DNA of 64,000 bases from Anniella stebbinsi (taxonomy: Eukaryota; Chordata; Lepidosauria; Squamata; Anniellidae), in assembly GCA_029215795.1 (NCBI GenBank), contig JARDYH010000003.1:99232609-99296608 (forward strand). Reading direction: 5' to 3'. A program made the translations under genes and the position numbers. This document shows, piece by piece, positions 33,551 to 46,199 of the stretch. Within the stretch, counting starts at the first letter, position 1. Each line of letters opens with the position of its first letter. Under the pieces are notes generated by a model, which worked only from the letters and a program-made list of their open reading frames with translations, searched no databases and was not told the DNA's origin.

Positions 33551-33673
33551 GCCATAGTTTAGTGGTTCAGCACATGCTTTGAATGCAGAGGTTCCCCTAG
33601 TCACATTTTCTGGTTAAAGAGGATCCCAGTCAGCAAGGCTAGAAAGTCCCCCACCTGAACCTTGGAGTAACAT
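33551..33673 (+). mobile_element. tRNA-derived SINE, truncated
   Basis: Plus-strand head 'gccatagtttagtggttcag' (A-box region), then 'catgctttgaatgcagaggt' and 'ttcccctag' (B-box region), then the body word 'ccccacctgaaccttggag'. Same family as 31325-31535. It is cut off where a TIR element begins. Confidence 0.7.
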
Positions 33674-33992
33674 TGACCTGGTTCATACTTTACAAACCCC
33701 AGTTTTAGTATTTTTGTTTTTAAAGCCTTGGATTGTCAAGAATAAACCAGTGTGCTAATTCATGCTGTTCAAAAGCTCCACCTCTGGGTTGTTTAGCATT
33801 TTCCCAGTCTGGAACTCTGGCTTGTATCTCTCCCAACAAGCCAGGTTGCAAGCCAGAATTCCGGGTTTCAGATATCATGCTAAATAGAGGGCCCCTGGGT
33901 TGTTTAGCCACTCCTGCTGACGATGGGAGCTAACTCGTTCATGGCAATCCAGGGTTTTAAACCTGGGCTGTCATTATGTCTGAACCAGGCCA
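33674..33992. mobile_element. TIR element with TGACCTGGTTCA ends
   Basis: TTGACCTGGTTCATACTTTA at the left and inverted TGGCCTGGTTCAGACATAAT at the right. The interior has inverted TGGGTTGTTTAGC words in direct and degraded copies. TSD unclear; about 319 bp, non-coding. Confidence 0.6.
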
Positions 33993-34149
33993 TCAGTCTC
34001 AGTAGATTCAGTGTAGAAGTCCAACTACACATTGCACATTTTGGCACTTCATGTATCTGATTTCACCGTAAATAGCAGCTGCTGGTGGCCCAACCATGGT
34101 TTGGACCATGGTTTGAGAAGAGGGAGGTTTAAGGAACATCTCCAGTTGC
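33993..34149. other. Short unique segment
   Basis: Contains two tandem ACCATGGTTTG words (about 34095-34120). Confidence 0.4.
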
Positions 34150-34410
34150 TATTTTGCATGGGGAAATTTGTATTTTTATTTTTTTTGCACATGCTGCTCT
34201 TGCTGTTGTTTATGTTGTTTTATTAGTATTTTAATTTGCTCTTCTGTTACAGTTTAACCCCACAGGTTTGTTTATAGTTTTTTTATTCTCTGAAAGTGTT
34301 TACTGCTATTTTAGTTGTTGAATTGTTTAGTTGAAATTTTTGCACTTATGATTGTCATTAGCTCTTTGGGCATGAGCTATGGAAAGGTAGGATAAAAATA
34401 TTTTAAACAA
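34150..34410 (+). mobile_element. LINE 3' UTR tail fragment
   Basis: T-rich sequence ending in 'tagctctttgggcatgagct' and 'ggtaggataaaaatatttt', a decayed version of the LINE end motif. Confidence 0.45.
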
Positions 34411-37400
34411 CGAACAGTCAAGAAAAGTGAGAAATCTTGTGGGAAGGTGGAATGGAGGGGATATATTTGATCATGGAAGCATGCAGCAGTTCAAGAGGAA
34501 CCCTGCTTCTACTACCTCAGAGGGCATAATACCAACCCACCCATTGCTTTTTAGCCCTTGAGGACCACTGGGTCAAGAGAAATGGCTATATGGGTGTTCC
34601 TTCGGGCAAGTGGTTGGAATCTTGCTAGCCATCTCGCCCTCTTTCTCAGGAATCCAGAGTCTCTCATTGGCTTTCTCCTTCAGGTCTCCCTACCTTGCCC
34701 AGTTGTTAAGTCTTTGTATTCCCTGGTGGCTGGGTTGGCATTCTTACATGGAGGCATCAGTGGCAGGATGTCCCTTTTGCTCAGCATAGGTCTGCCATGG
34801 AGCCCCAACCACTGTGTCACCCTAAAAGTGGGAAAGATGCCGTGTGGGAGACCCATGAACACTATCTCCCACAGCTTCTTTTAAATTTTACAATGGATTC
34901 CTATTAGTGGAAGGAGGTTTAACTCTTTCCCCGATCAGTCTTTCCTGATTTAAATAAACCCCAAAGTTGTATTAGCGCTGCAGGAAAACAATTCAGGCAT
35001 AGTCGACTGTACCTATCCCCCCCCCCCTGCCCAGGAGACTCATTATAGCTGAAATGGCATGGCGTGGGTGGGGAGGTTAGATAAAGGAAGCAACATGGGG
35101 ATAAGGGTCTGCCCTGGCACAGCTGCTCTGGGACTCTGGGACTCCCAGGAACTATTTTAAAGTTTTTAAAAGGAGGAGATTCAATCATGGATCCCTTGTG
35201 CCATGTGTGCATTGGCCCCTTGTTGGGCAAGAGGCAAGGACACTGGTGCAAACTCCTCTGAGCTGAATCATCTTCAGAGTTCAACCTTTGTTAACCCCTC
35301 TGTCACCTTTTGAGGGGAACTGGGAGAAAAGGGGAGGTTCCCATTCTTCCATGGGGAAGAATGGTTCCATTGCACTCAGGGGACCCACTGCTTGAGCAAC
35401 AGGAACTGGTATTTCCAACAATGATCCTGGAAATGAGCAGAAGCAGTCATTTCTGGAACCCGACAATTCAGCAGAGCTCCTGGACTCTGTTCTGGAAATG
35501 AGTGTTTTACTGGTTTCCAATTGCTGGATGAACTGCTATCTTCCATTGCACTAATGGTTGGTCCCGCTAGTTGGATACTGGCCATAGTGTTGGATACTGG
35601 CCATAGTTTCTTTCTTTCATGTATATCTTGCCTTTCCACCCAAAATGGCACTAGAAATACTATTTCCCAACATTTATTTGTGGCCTTCAACTTCTCCATT
35701 TAATATCTATTCCTTCTATGTTAATATTAACCAATGCTGAAAAAAATGAATATTTTTAAGAGAGAGAAAAGGAGTAGAGAGGAGAGGCAATCTTTCTTAT
35801 TAGAAAGTACTATGCATGAATCTAAGGGCACTACCAAGCAGAAGGCATTGCAGAGCTCTTCTGCCTTTTCTCCCTGAGCAGATTTTCTGTAGTTGAAAAA
35901 AAGACAGCAGAAGCAGTGGCAAAACACAGGATTATAATAAGTGAAAGACAACATCATTTGGAGCTCCCATAAAATGGTTGTGATAAAAGCATCCTAAGTG
36001 TTAGCAGAGCCCAATATAATGTTATGTAGCAATGGAATTTGATCCCAGATAAAGTGAAATGTGAAATATATGCCTGGGACACAAACACACAATGTTTGTA
36101 AGTGTTGAAAATGTGGCATGCACAATGCTGGCTCTCAGTGCATAGGATGGGAAGCTTTGGAAAATGTTGGAAAGGAACTGTGGAGGAAATTATATGACTG
36201 CAGGGTACAATTGATATTAAATCTTAAATTGATTTTGCTGTACTATTTTTTTTTAAAAAAGCAATTGAGCGCAATCTTTGGCAGCAGAGAAAATAATTTG
36301 GACTATGACCAAGAAAAGAAAAAAGGAAAATCCAAATTGTAAACGAACTGTGTCCGTTTACACAACAGAAAGATGTAGAATCTATGGGAATATCAGCCTT
36401 GTATGAGCTCAGGTGACCAGATGACTTGTACAGGATGATACTTTCAAGGCAATCTGCTCAAAATTCTCATTTTGTTAGTATCAAATTTGTAAAGATGTAG
36501 TGGTTCATAAGCATGCATTCTCAGTTTTATGAAATAATAACAGAAAATGTAGGAATAAAACCAGGTTGGGGGGGGGGTTAGAAGCAAAAGAAAAACTATC
36601 AGCATTGGAAGAAAGACATTATGAATGAACAAAAGAGGTGACTAACGCAGGGCCATATGGAACTGAAGCACTAGAAAGCTATTGTTACTGAGGGCAAACC
36701 ATAGAGAGAGAGATGAGCAGTAAATAATGCAGGCCATGTCAATGGCAGTAAATAAATGTGGAATGCAGAAGATGGAAGACAGGGGAAGAAAAGAATGGTC
36801 CACTTCAGGACAACAATGGCACATGAGCACAAAGGCTAAGCAGTGTGCAAGGACACCAAGCAGTTCTCTTTCCAAAGACCGTAATGGAGAGCAAAAGACT
36901 AAAGACAGATAAAACCACCTTGGAAAACCCTGGAACCCAGTCTGAGATTTTGATGTGTGCCTGAATGAACTTTTAGCATACTATAGCCAACAGAAGTGGG
37001 AAATAAGAGTTTTCTTGAGCTTTCTGTTCCCCCCCCCCCATCTATTATCTTAGAAAGCCCTTGAATACCACGATGGCAGGAGTCCATAGAAATACCTAGC
37101 TATAGCTATGACATTATACACAAATTTAAAAACAAACAAACAAACAAACCCAGAAACAAAAGAGAAAATAATGTAAATGTAAAATAAACCATAAAACCAA
37201 AAGCAACATAAAATATGACAGCAAAACAAGACTTACAGCACTCAGCAGGAAACACAGCGATTTTACAACACAGAAGCCTAGACTGCATGAGATATTTAAA
37301 AGACAACTGCTGATTTTTTGGATGGGGGGGGTTATGTGTGGCCTGCTGGGGTGGGGTGGGGAGGGCAGCAAAATGGCCCCTGCAACTCTGCAGTTGCCCA

Positions 37401-37620
37401 CCCCTGGTGTAGCCATCTGCAAGGTTCTGAGTTTATAGGGCAGAAATAGTACAGCACCTTCTCAGCCTATACAGTAATGTTGCAGAAGTCTACAAGCAAG
37501 TCTGTCCACTTCATCTTTCTGAATGGCTGCTTTTGGTGTAGGCAAGAGAGGTATCATCAGAAACCTGAGAGGGAGTGGAGGCATCTCGCAAAGAATGGCC
37601 ATAAGGAAAAGGTCCACTCA
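34411..37620. other. Intergenic, no gene recognised
   Basis: A 108-codon ORF at 34558-34884 and a 121-codon minus ORF at 34919-35284 show no motif I recognise. (AAAC)n at 37127-37150. A 'gttgcccacccctg' word at 37391-37404 looks like an isolated hAT terminus. Confidence 0.35.
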
Positions 37621-37628
37621 CTGCATAG

Positions 37629-37949
37629 TAGGCTGACCATATGAAAAGGAGGACAGGGCTCATGTAACTTTAACAGTTGTAGAGAAAAGGGAATTTCAGC
37701 CAGTGTCATTTGTATGCAATTAGTTCCTGATGAAATTCCCTCTTCATCACAACTGTTTAAAGTTGCAGGGGCCCTGCCTTCTTTTGTATATGGTCAGTCT
37801 AGTATAGTGCCTGCACCTTTAACTGTTGTGATGAAGAGGGAATTTCACCAAGAACTAATTGCATACAAATGACACTGGCTGAAATCCCCTTTTCTCTACA
37901 ACTGTTAAAGTTACATGAGCCCTGACCTGGATTTTATCTGGTCAGCCTA
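37629..37949. mobile_element. hAT-like element family C, complete (321 bp)
   Basis: TAGGCTGACCATATG..., ending ATCTGGTCAGCCTA; perfect TSD CTGCATAG at 37621-37628 and 37950-37957. Same palindromic layout as 15168-15487, with which it shares GTCATTTGTATGCAATTAG in both arms. Confidence 0.92.
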
Positions 37950-38066
37950 CTGCATAGTTAATATTTGCTCTCATTGTAGATGAGGAATGGGCGGACTTCA
38001 GGCTTGCAGGATCTTTGTTTTTTTTCTAGAATCCTCAGATCCACCAAATGGAGCCTGGTGAAAAAT

Positions 38067-38233
38067 GAGGCCGTTTCCACACCAGGCTGTTTGCCTGGGA
38101 TGACTCCCTGCTGGTCCCTGTGTGCCGATGGTGTATATTAGGTACTTCCGGGATCCCCCTCCCTCCCTCTCTCCCTCCCTCCCTCCCTCCCTCCCTCCCT
38201 CCCTCTACACCCCTATGGTGTGGAAAGAGCCTC
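38067..38233. mobile_element. TIR element, family F (copy 2) with internal (CCCT)n
   Basis: GAGGCCGTTTCCACACCAGG at the left; GGTGTGGAAAGAGCCTC at the right is its inverted partner. The interior is largely a (CCCT)n run at 38157-38211, so the microsatellite grew inside the element. Confidence 0.8.
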
Positions 38234-38265
38234 AGACATGCAGGATATACTGTGAATTAAGGAAC

Positions 38266-38403
38266 AGTGTAGTGGAAGTTGGTGGCTCTGACATAAGTGG
38301 GGCAGTGAATCTGGGTTTCACTCAGAGCCAGTCAGAACTCTTTCGAGTTATAGAGCAATTCACTGCCTCACTGATGTTAGAGGCACCAACCTCTACTGGA
38401 ATA
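38266..38403. mobile_element. TIR element, family G (copy)
   Basis: AGTGGAAGTTGGTGGCTCTG at the left and GCACCAACCTCTACTGGAAT at the right are inverted. It shares the internal GTCAGAACTCT word with the copies near 24600 and 27299. Confidence 0.65.
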
Positions 38404-38485
38404 GTGTGCTTCTGAGCACATGCTCAACCCATGACTTTGTGATCAGAGCCAAGTCCTTTCACACAGTAATGTTTTCAGCAACCAA

Positions 38486-38996
38486 GTGTAGATCAGCTTT
38501 TAAGAGCTGATCTACACACTAGCTTTGTAACATTTTATAAGGGTTAAAAAACTCTTTGGGCCACATGATGCACTCCCTTGAACGTTGTATACCTGAGGTT
38601 TTTTAAAACTCACTTCAGCTATATACAATGGTTATTACTTTTAATAAATCATTTTAAGTAAAATAATCTGTCCTTACTTACCGTTTGTGATTTGTGGGGG
38701 CAGTGCTTCGTTTACCAGCGCCCAAATGCTTAGCCGTTGATTGTGGGGAAGAAAGAGGGGCTAAGGAGGAAGTGGGTGAGTGAACTACAGCGCCCACAAT
38801 GCCTTGCCCTAAACTCATTGTAAAAACGAAACAGAAAGAGACGGACAGAAGGGTGTGAGACCGCACACACCGCTTTGAAGACTGAAGAATTTTTCTCCTG
38901 TAATGTGAGTACTCCTTAATGTGGCGTAAGACATTTTGGAACGCACCTATTTGGAACTAATTAAAACGTTCCAAGGTACTGTGTAGATAGGCTCTA
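38486..38996. mobile_element. TIR element with GATCTACACA ends
   Basis: AGAGCTGATCTACACACTAG at about 38503 is inverted by 'ctgtgtagataggctct' ending near 38996. The inverted similarity continues inward (TTGTAACATTTTATAAG versus TTGGAACGTTTTAATTAG). A separate perfect 13-bp hairpin (38486-38498 against 38505-38517) overlaps the left border. Confidence 0.55.
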
Positions 38997-39151
38997 AGTT
39001 GTTGCTATTGTTACACAACTAGGAGTCAGAAACCCTTCTCAATGTTCTGGACATCTAATAGTGGAGCCCAGACTATTTTTTGCCCACCCTTGTTGTGAAC
39101 ACTTATTTATTGCTCTAATTTTGTTCTGCGTCACTTTAGGAAGCGTAGAGA

Positions 39152-39152
<1 letters not shown>

Positions 39153-39185
<33 letters not shown>
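39153..39185. repeat. (AAT)n microsatellite
   Basis: About 11 AAT triplets, followed by degenerate AAT/CA repeats to about 39226. Confidence 0.95.
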
Positions 39186-39226
39186 AAGCAATAATACAAA
39201 TAATAAAATAAATAATCACACACACA

Positions 39227-40210
39227 GCTGTAAATTGTGCATGGCACATGTATGTCTAAATGTCCAGGTTTCCACCAATAGCTGATTCTCAAAAGAAAGG
39301 TGATTGCAGGATTTAAATATGCCATTTTAAATGTACATTAGGGTGTGTGTTTTAAAGTGTGAATTTTCTCTAATTCTGTTCCCCATTATGCAAACCCACA
39401 CTGATCGAAGTGGGTGTATTTCGAATGCACTGACTGCACACGTGGACTCATGCTCTTGGGCTTTTTTCGCTGCCTGGTGTAAAATGAACTCATTATATTA
39501 ACTAATGGTGTGTACATAAAACCTCTCCACACTTACACAAAATCTATATCCAATGAACAGTTAGTCATAACAAAGAGCTGAGTCAGAAGGGGAAGGAGGC
39601 CTGCGGCACTAAATTGAGCAGTCAGGAAGAAGCGTTCACTCTTTGACAAACGAGCTTTGCAAATCTCCCCCCCCCCCCATTTCCCTAAATTTGCCTTTGG
39701 ACCTTTTGATACGAAGGAGGGTGGGGAAACGCAGCACGAATTAGGGAGAAATGTTGACTATGGAAAACAAGGCACAATGAGGATATTTTGCCGATGCTGT
39801 GATGCAAAGAGAATCTAATCCACAGTTGTCGGTTGGGACAAAAGCATTTTCCCCTACCAGGAATGTTAACTACAAATCCTCAAATCTGGCATCCCCTAAA
39901 AATCTATGCGGAAGTTTTGCACCACCACCCACAAGTATATACTGACACATAAAATCAGGGCTCATAGTTAACGCTGAAAAAAACAACATGGTTGCATCCT
40001 CTCCAAACTTATGCCAAAGTTTTGTGCAATTTTGTGCAACGACTTGAATTTTTATATGTTTTGGTGTTCAAAACAAATACCTGGACTCAGAATTAATTTT
40101 AAACATATATCTTTTGCACCAGGCTACAATCGGTGGATCACTAGGTTTTAGTAAAAAAATTAAGTGGATCCCTGAAGTTTGGTCATCCTTGACCTACATA
40201 GTCACCAACA
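39227..40210. other. Intergenic, no feature recognised
   Basis: C-run at 39668-39680; otherwise nothing identified. Confidence 0.4.
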
Positions 40211-40296
40211 GGGCAGTCCTGTGCATGTCTACTCAGAAGTAAGTCCCATTTACTTCAATGAGACGTACTCCTAGTAGCTGGGTACAGGACTGCAGC
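40211..40296. mobile_element. Short palindromic MITE ('gcagtcctgtgcatgtctac' type)
   Basis: GGCAGTCCTGTGCATGTC at the left and GGGTACAGGACTGCAGC at the right are inverted, with 'agtaagtcccatttacttca' inside. Same family as 27237-27529. Confidence 0.65.
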
Positions 40297-41044
40297 TTAA
40301 AGCAAGGACAGTAACGTGTTACCATTCCCACGCTTTTCTTGGGAAGGAGCTGAAGACCTTGAACTCCAATGACCTCATGAGAATACATTAACTTGCACTT
40401 TATTTCAACCATAATCTGAAGCCAACCCATTGTGTGGATGTTTGTGAGCCATATTTATCTCTCTGGATTGTTTATATGCTGGGCCAGCGCTCATACTAGG
40501 TGATAAGATGTTGGAAGGAGCTGAGGCCCAGGCCATAGTTGCAGAAGGGATGGGCATCCAATATAAATCAAGGCCACAATGTAGCGAGTCAGTGAGCCCT
40601 GGCTCTGGCTCCAATCCACATTACTAGGGGCTCCATTCCACATTATTGGTGAAGTTCCCAATTCACATAGTGGTGGTGATGCTAAATAATATCAGAGTGG
40701 GAAGAAAAATATCCCATAGGGATGTTTATCGTACTGAACATAGTAGGTAATCACGACAGTCTATCCCATAACTACAGCTGAGGGTTTCCCCGAGAAATGT
40801 TGAAAACATAAAACTCAAAATTGGGGGTGGGGGGGGCAGGGAGGGGAGGGGAGGAATACTTTGAATATGCTTTTAAAATTAACATGCTTACACGGGTTGC
40901 GGGTAGACTGGCGATGTGGGTAATGGGAGTGGTGAATGACTCTTTACAGTAAGGTGTGATTCTGTCTTGCCCAAAGGAAGTGGTGGTAAGACCTTTGTTT
41001 TTTTTTAAAAAACACTCCCTGAACCCCACTGTGTTGGATTATTT
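40297..41044. other. Intergenic with a G-rich tract
   Basis: A G-run tract at 40823-40853 has at least four runs of three or more G and could form a quadruplex. Nothing else recognised. Confidence 0.4.
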
Positions 41045-42133
41045 CTGACCAATATTCCATTCCTGGGCAACGTGCTGGAGCATGTGGCAGCTTCTCAGTT
41101 CCAGGGATTCATGGCTGAGATGGATTATATTGATCCATTTCAATCTGGCTTCAGGCCTTATTATGGGTTATGCTTGGTCACCTTGATGGACGATCCAGAC
41201 CACAAACTGGACAAGGGGTGTGTTATCCTTGTTAATTCTGCTGGACCTTTCAGTGGCTATCAACTATGGTATCCCAACCCTGTCTGAGATGGGATTGGGA
41301 GGCACTGTTGTATGGCACTTCTTGGAGGGGCAATCTCAGAAGGTGATGCTGGGGGATTCCTGTTTGACACCATGGCCATTAGCCTGTGGTGTCCCTCAGG
41401 GTTCCATCTTATTCCCCATGCTATTCAACATATACATGAAACTGCTGGGAGAGATTGTTTGGAGGTTTGTGGTTCAATGCCACCAATATCCTGATGACAC
41501 CCAACTCTATCTTTCCTTTCCATCTAAATCCAAGGAAGCTGTTCTGGTTCTAAATTGGTTCTTAATCAGTGCCTGATGTCAGTAATGGACAGGATGAGGC
41601 CAAGCAAATTAAAGCTTATTCCAAACAAGATAGAGGTGCTTTTGGTCAGTTAAAAGGGAGATCAGGGAATAGGGATTCAACCTGTACTGATGTTACACTC
41701 CCCCTGAAGTCTCAGGAGTGCAGTTTGGGTGTACTCTTAGGCTCAGCCCTGAGCCTGGCTGCCCAGGTCTCAGCAGCAGCCAGGAGTGTGCTTGCAGAGC
41801 TGAGGCTAGTGTGCCAACTGTGCTCATTCCTAAAAATGTGTGATCTGACCACAGTCAGACATGCCTTAGTAACATCCAATTTGGACTACTGTACATGGGG
41901 CTGTCTTTGAAAACTATTCAGAAACTTCAGTTGGTCCAGAATGCTGTAGCCATACTGTTGACCACAGCACATGACTGTCTTGTTACAGCAACTTCACTGG
42001 CTACTGGTCTGTTTCAGGGCAGAATTCAAAGTGCTGGGTATAACCTATAAATACATCTTGGGACCAGGCTACTCAAAATGCCATTTTTTGGTAGAAAGGT
42101 GGGGTATCGATCAAATAAATAAATAAATAAATT
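41045..42133 (+). mobile_element. L2/CR1-like LINE, 5'-truncated, inactive
   Basis: Plus-strand reading (with several frame changes) recovers, in order: IPFLGNVLEHVA, DPFQSGFRPYYG, CGVPQGSILFPMLFNIYMK, the catalytic-region relic CHQYPDDTQLYLSF (Y-P-D-D in place of Y-A-D-D), SLGVLLGSALSL, 'SNLDYCTWG' and a C-terminal region. It closes with 'ggtagaaaggtggggtatcg' and a (AAAT)n tail at 42114-42132. Same family as the copies at 2121-4235 and 58346-59652. Confidence 0.88.
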
Positions 42134-43226
42134 GCTCTCTGGAGTATGTTCCTAAGTCTGAGACACAGAAGGGCAACAATTGATTACAGCCTTGCAAATG
42201 AAAGTTACTACTCCCCCATTATTATTTTTTAATTACCCACCTACCCAGTTTTAGTTATTTGTAATATATTGAAAGCCTAAAAGGATCAGAAACAGAACAA
42301 ATTCTCATTCAACTTACAAATGCTGTCTAGTCAGAACTAATATGTAACTACTTACAGGTCACCAGTTGACTTACAGTTTTCAAGCTCAGGGTATCAATGT
42401 AGCTTCACCACACCATACCTTACATTGCCATCCATCTCTACTGTACACCATCCCCATACTCATGGGTCAATGTCTAGTCTTTCTCCCAGCCCTTATTGTG
42501 GTCCAAACAAATGTAGATGGTGACCTCCCTAGATCAGGGACTACAATGTTCTTTAAATGTGCCTGTACTCACATGGAAGCCACTTTTCTGTGAGTAGATT
42601 TTTGTCGGGGGCTATGTCTGAATGGTGCAACCATGTGTGAAGGGTGGACTGCATGGAGATTCCCTATCCTCTAGATGGCCATTTCCGGTGGGGGGCATCT
42701 GATTCCCCCAATCAACACCTCCCAAGCCACATGACATTCATTTACTGAAAAGCAGAGGCCACATGGGTGGAGATACTTCTGAAGAGCACCTGTGTAACTT
42801 TTATATTCTGCACAAGATCTAACATATTTTTGGTACCAAATTGTCATCTCCATCCTGGTAGAACCACTATGAAACTGTATGAGACCCAGAGAGGACTAGG
42901 ATCTGGTGTTTTAGAGGGGTTGTCAAGGGAAGTCAGAGAATACTTACAGCCCACCTGAGACCATCAGCTGGGATGATCAAGGAGGCCACACCGCTGGAAG
43001 AACCAAAGGGCTCTGACTGGTCCCCTCCAGCTACTCCAAACCCACCAGGATCACCTCCAGGGCTCCAGGAACAAAGGAAGCAGCATATCCAGGCAGAGGC
43101 AGAGAATTGGAGCCATAGAGCCCTACTCATGAAGAGGAAGCATGTTCTCGATTAGGACCCTAATGCCAAACCAAGAACATCAGCTATAAAGTGGCTCAGT
43201 TAGAGCCCAGCCATTGTTGAAACAAT
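42134..43226. other. Intergenic, no gene recognised
   Basis: No recognisable coding region; short overlapping ORFs at 42933-43155 on both strands look like chance. Confidence 0.4.
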
Positions 43227-43762
43227 GGCTGCATTCGGACAACACATTAAGCAACTGAGGGGGGGAACAATCATCAGTTGTGTTGCTTATTGTGTTGTGT
43301 GGAGGGTAACACGCCTCTCACAAACTACTGATGGTATGCTATTCCACCCAAAGCAACGGAGAGAAACAACTGGCTTGCAAGTTGTTTAGCTCGAAGCCAG
43401 TCGTTTAAAGTGTTGTGTGGAGGGGTGAGTGTGTTAATGGCGTGTGGTGAGTGGGTTAAAACACAAGCCCATAGAGGCAGGCGGCAAGAGCGACCAAAGC
43501 AGCAGCTGCCACTCTGCTACAAATGGTGCAACTTGCAGAGGCTGCTGGGACAGAACTGAGAGGACTGAGGGAGGAGGGAGGGTGGGGAGAGGGGCGGGGG
43601 CTGTGTCAGTCAAATGCCGGGTTGACTATTAGTCCACTCAGCGCCAGCCCCAACCACCCATAGTTGTGTAGGGATATGTTGTGTGGGGAGTACCCACAAA
43701 ATAACCAACTGTGAGTTGGCTACTCCATCCACCATTGACTAATGTGTTGTCCGAATGCAGCC
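43227..43762. mobile_element. TIR element, family B (copy 2)
   Basis: GGCTGCATTCGGACAACACA at the left and the exact inverted TGTGTTGTCCGAATGCAGCC at the right: 20 matching bp. AAT stands on both sides (43224-43226 and 43763-43765). Length 536 bp against 531 for the copy at 8182. No transposase. Confidence 0.85.
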
Positions 43763-44498
43763 AATATCTCTCTGCGCTGGGCAGCTCCCCTGCTACCTCC
43801 AACTACCTTATCCTTGGCTCACACGGCTAGTCCTAGGAAGGCAGGATTTGCCTTGCTGGCAGGAATAGGACAGAAATTTAGTAACTGTGGTAGGATCTAC
43901 AATAGCAGTTTACATCTTCATTTCTTTTTCTTTCAGCCAAAGCTATTCCCTACTGATCAAAGACCTACAGGAAATGGCAATGGGAAAAGGTGGAGCCAGA
44001 GTGGAACCTGGTGGGAAATGGGTGGAGCCTGAATACAGCCTGGCAAGTCAGAAAAGGAACTGTCTTAAAACCTCCGGGGTCAGGATGAGATCATCAGCAG
44101 AGTCTATGGCCATGTCTTGATGGTGGTATGACAGCATGGCAGCACAGTGGCACGGCGGCGGTGCGAGGCGGCGCACTCCCATATTGGTGCTCCTCCTGGC
44201 TATCTACATGGGAAGGAGCATTATTGCGGGCTTTCGGGAAGGCACCACTGCCTTGGCAGCACTTGTCCACCCATCCACCCGAGTCCATCCAAGCCCATCT
44301 GCCCGAGCCACCCGTCAGTGCAGGGGCACCTGGGGACATTTGCATCCCCCTTCTTCAAGGTTGGTGGGTTTTTTTGTTTTTTTGCCTTTTTGTTTTTTTG
44401 TTCTTTTTTTAAAAAAAACACACACCTGTAAATGCGAACCTTTGCATTTACAGATAAACGAGGGGGAAAAGGGGGAGAAATGGCTCTGAATATCCACC
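43763..44498. other. Intergenic, no gene recognised
   Basis: GC-richer stretch 44130-44330 with overlapping ORFs in all frames, read as compositional. A small hairpin CTGTAAATGC/GCATTTACAG is at 44426-44453. Confidence 0.35.
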
Positions 44499-44501
44499 CC
44501 C

Positions 44502-44544
<43 letters not shown>
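44499..44544. repeat. (TA)n(GA)n compound microsatellite
   Basis: TATATATATATATA followed directly by about 15 GA dinucleotides. Confidence 0.95.
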
Positions 44545-44546
<2 letters not shown>

Positions 44547-44554
44547 AACAATGG

Positions 44555-44870
44555 TCCACAGAGGCGTGGAGGTGGTCCAGCGACCTTTCAGCTCACTGGT
44601 CCATCCCCTTCTCTGCCTAGCCTATGGCGACCAATCAGTGGTCGCCTGGCTGTGGCACACCTCTGCAGCAGCTCTGGAGCAAGAGCGACAGATGGCAGAT
44701 GCCGTTGTTGCCTCGCTCCAAGCCAAAAAAGTCAGGGTAAGTGCTCGACCTTAAGTTGAGCTTTGTGGGTTTGCCCCTGGATGACTTCGGGATGGCGGCT
44801 GTGTCATGTAGATCACCTGCCGCCACTCCGAAGCCACCGCAAGGCAAACCGCTCATCAAGATGTGCCCTA
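44555..44870 (+). repeat. Interspersed repeat R, copy 2
   Basis: Similar to 20780-21140 (GACCAATCAGTGGTCGCC block, CTCTGGAGCAAGAGCGACAG, AAAAAAGTCAGGGTAAG) and, inverted, to 60640-60773 (CTGCCGCCACTCCGAAGCCA is present in both). The class is unknown. Confidence 0.6.
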
Positions 44871-45579
44871 ACAGAATACGGCAGGTCAATGGCAGAATCT
44901 GGTAGGTTCAGATGTGAGGTTGCAGCAAAAAAATATTTGTTGGGTTATCTCTGAAGTTGACTAGATTCTGAACCCCCAATACAGGTGCCCAGTAAAACCA
45001 GAATGTGGTTTTACTGGTCATGCCAGTAAAACAATCTGACAATTAGTAACCTTAGCAAAGCACTGTCTCTTTAATCTGTGCTCTACATGAAGATGGAACT
45101 GATGTTGTAGATCTGTCATTTAAGTATAAATTACTTGCTCAAGGTCATGGGCAAAGTTCGTGACAGATATAGAAACACAACAGACTTCCTGGTTTCCTGT
45201 TCCATGCGGCAATCGCAAGCATATTGTTCCTGTGAAAACTACAAATTCTTTGATTGCCACCTTTTCTTTCTGTTACGAGAGCACCTGAAGTCAAGGAGAA
45301 TTTATGGTCAGATTGTAATGGACAAATATAGTACTCTCGTAATGCACCACCAACTTTCAATGTAACCGGTGGGGGTGGGGGTGGAGGATATATGTATTTA
45401 CTCCTTTTTGTTCCTCCTGGAACCGTTGCATCTCTCAAAGAGTGAACTGTGTTTCAAGCTCAAGCCAGCACCATTATAGACATTCCAGTGGTAGAATTGT
45501 TTGTTCTTAATGAAATGAAAAAGAGAATGCTTAGTTTGAACATCCACTCTCAGCATCACTTTCCAACACTTATGAAAAG

Positions 45580-45582
<3 letters not shown>
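44871..45582. other. Intergenic, no feature recognised
   Basis: No gene or repeat identified. Confidence 0.4.

Positions 45583-45618
<36 letters not shown>
45583..45618. repeat. (CT)n microsatellite
   Basis: About 17 CT dinucleotides; a G-run follows at 45656-45668. Confidence 0.95.
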
Positions 45619-45620
<2 letters not shown>

Positions 45621-46199
45621 AAAACTGAGCAGATTAGAGTCATCAGTTGGCTACTGGGGGGGGGGGGGAACAAACTAACAGGAAAATTAAAATGCCAATA
45701 CTAATGTCCCCAAAATCAGGGATGCAGAAGAGACAATACAAACAAATTAGAAATATACATTTTAGGGACATGATGAGCAAGGCTGATATCACACTTGCCA
45801 TGGTCCTTTCCATACATTATGCACAGGTAGGGCATTTCCATGTTGAAACAAGAGTGGGGGTCATACTTTTAGCCCCACTGTTGATGTTGCATATCCATCC
45901 TGTGGCATCTGTGGTTGCAGATTATTGCATCTGGTTAACCGGGACATAAAAATGCCCTATACCAAGTAACTTGTTGGTTTATATGCCAAGAGAATTACAA
46001 GATTGCCATAAATATCAGGGATCCAGTCTATGTAAAGTTAGCACCAAGTCCCATTGAAAGCAACAAGATAATTAAGTGACATATTTAAGATACCTCACAA
46101 CATCTCCTTTGTTCTGTTGCTTTCAATGGAATTTGGTTATAACTAAGTTCAACTGACCTCCCCCCGGAGTCTCATGTTCAAAGAGTTGGCAAGTCTGAA

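Noticed and set aside
31325..33673. Functional tRNA genes
   Set aside because: The tRNA-like heads belong to SINEs with SINE bodies; they lack a full cloverleaf.
34558..34884. 108-codon ORF
   Set aside because: No recognisable family; no supporting signals.
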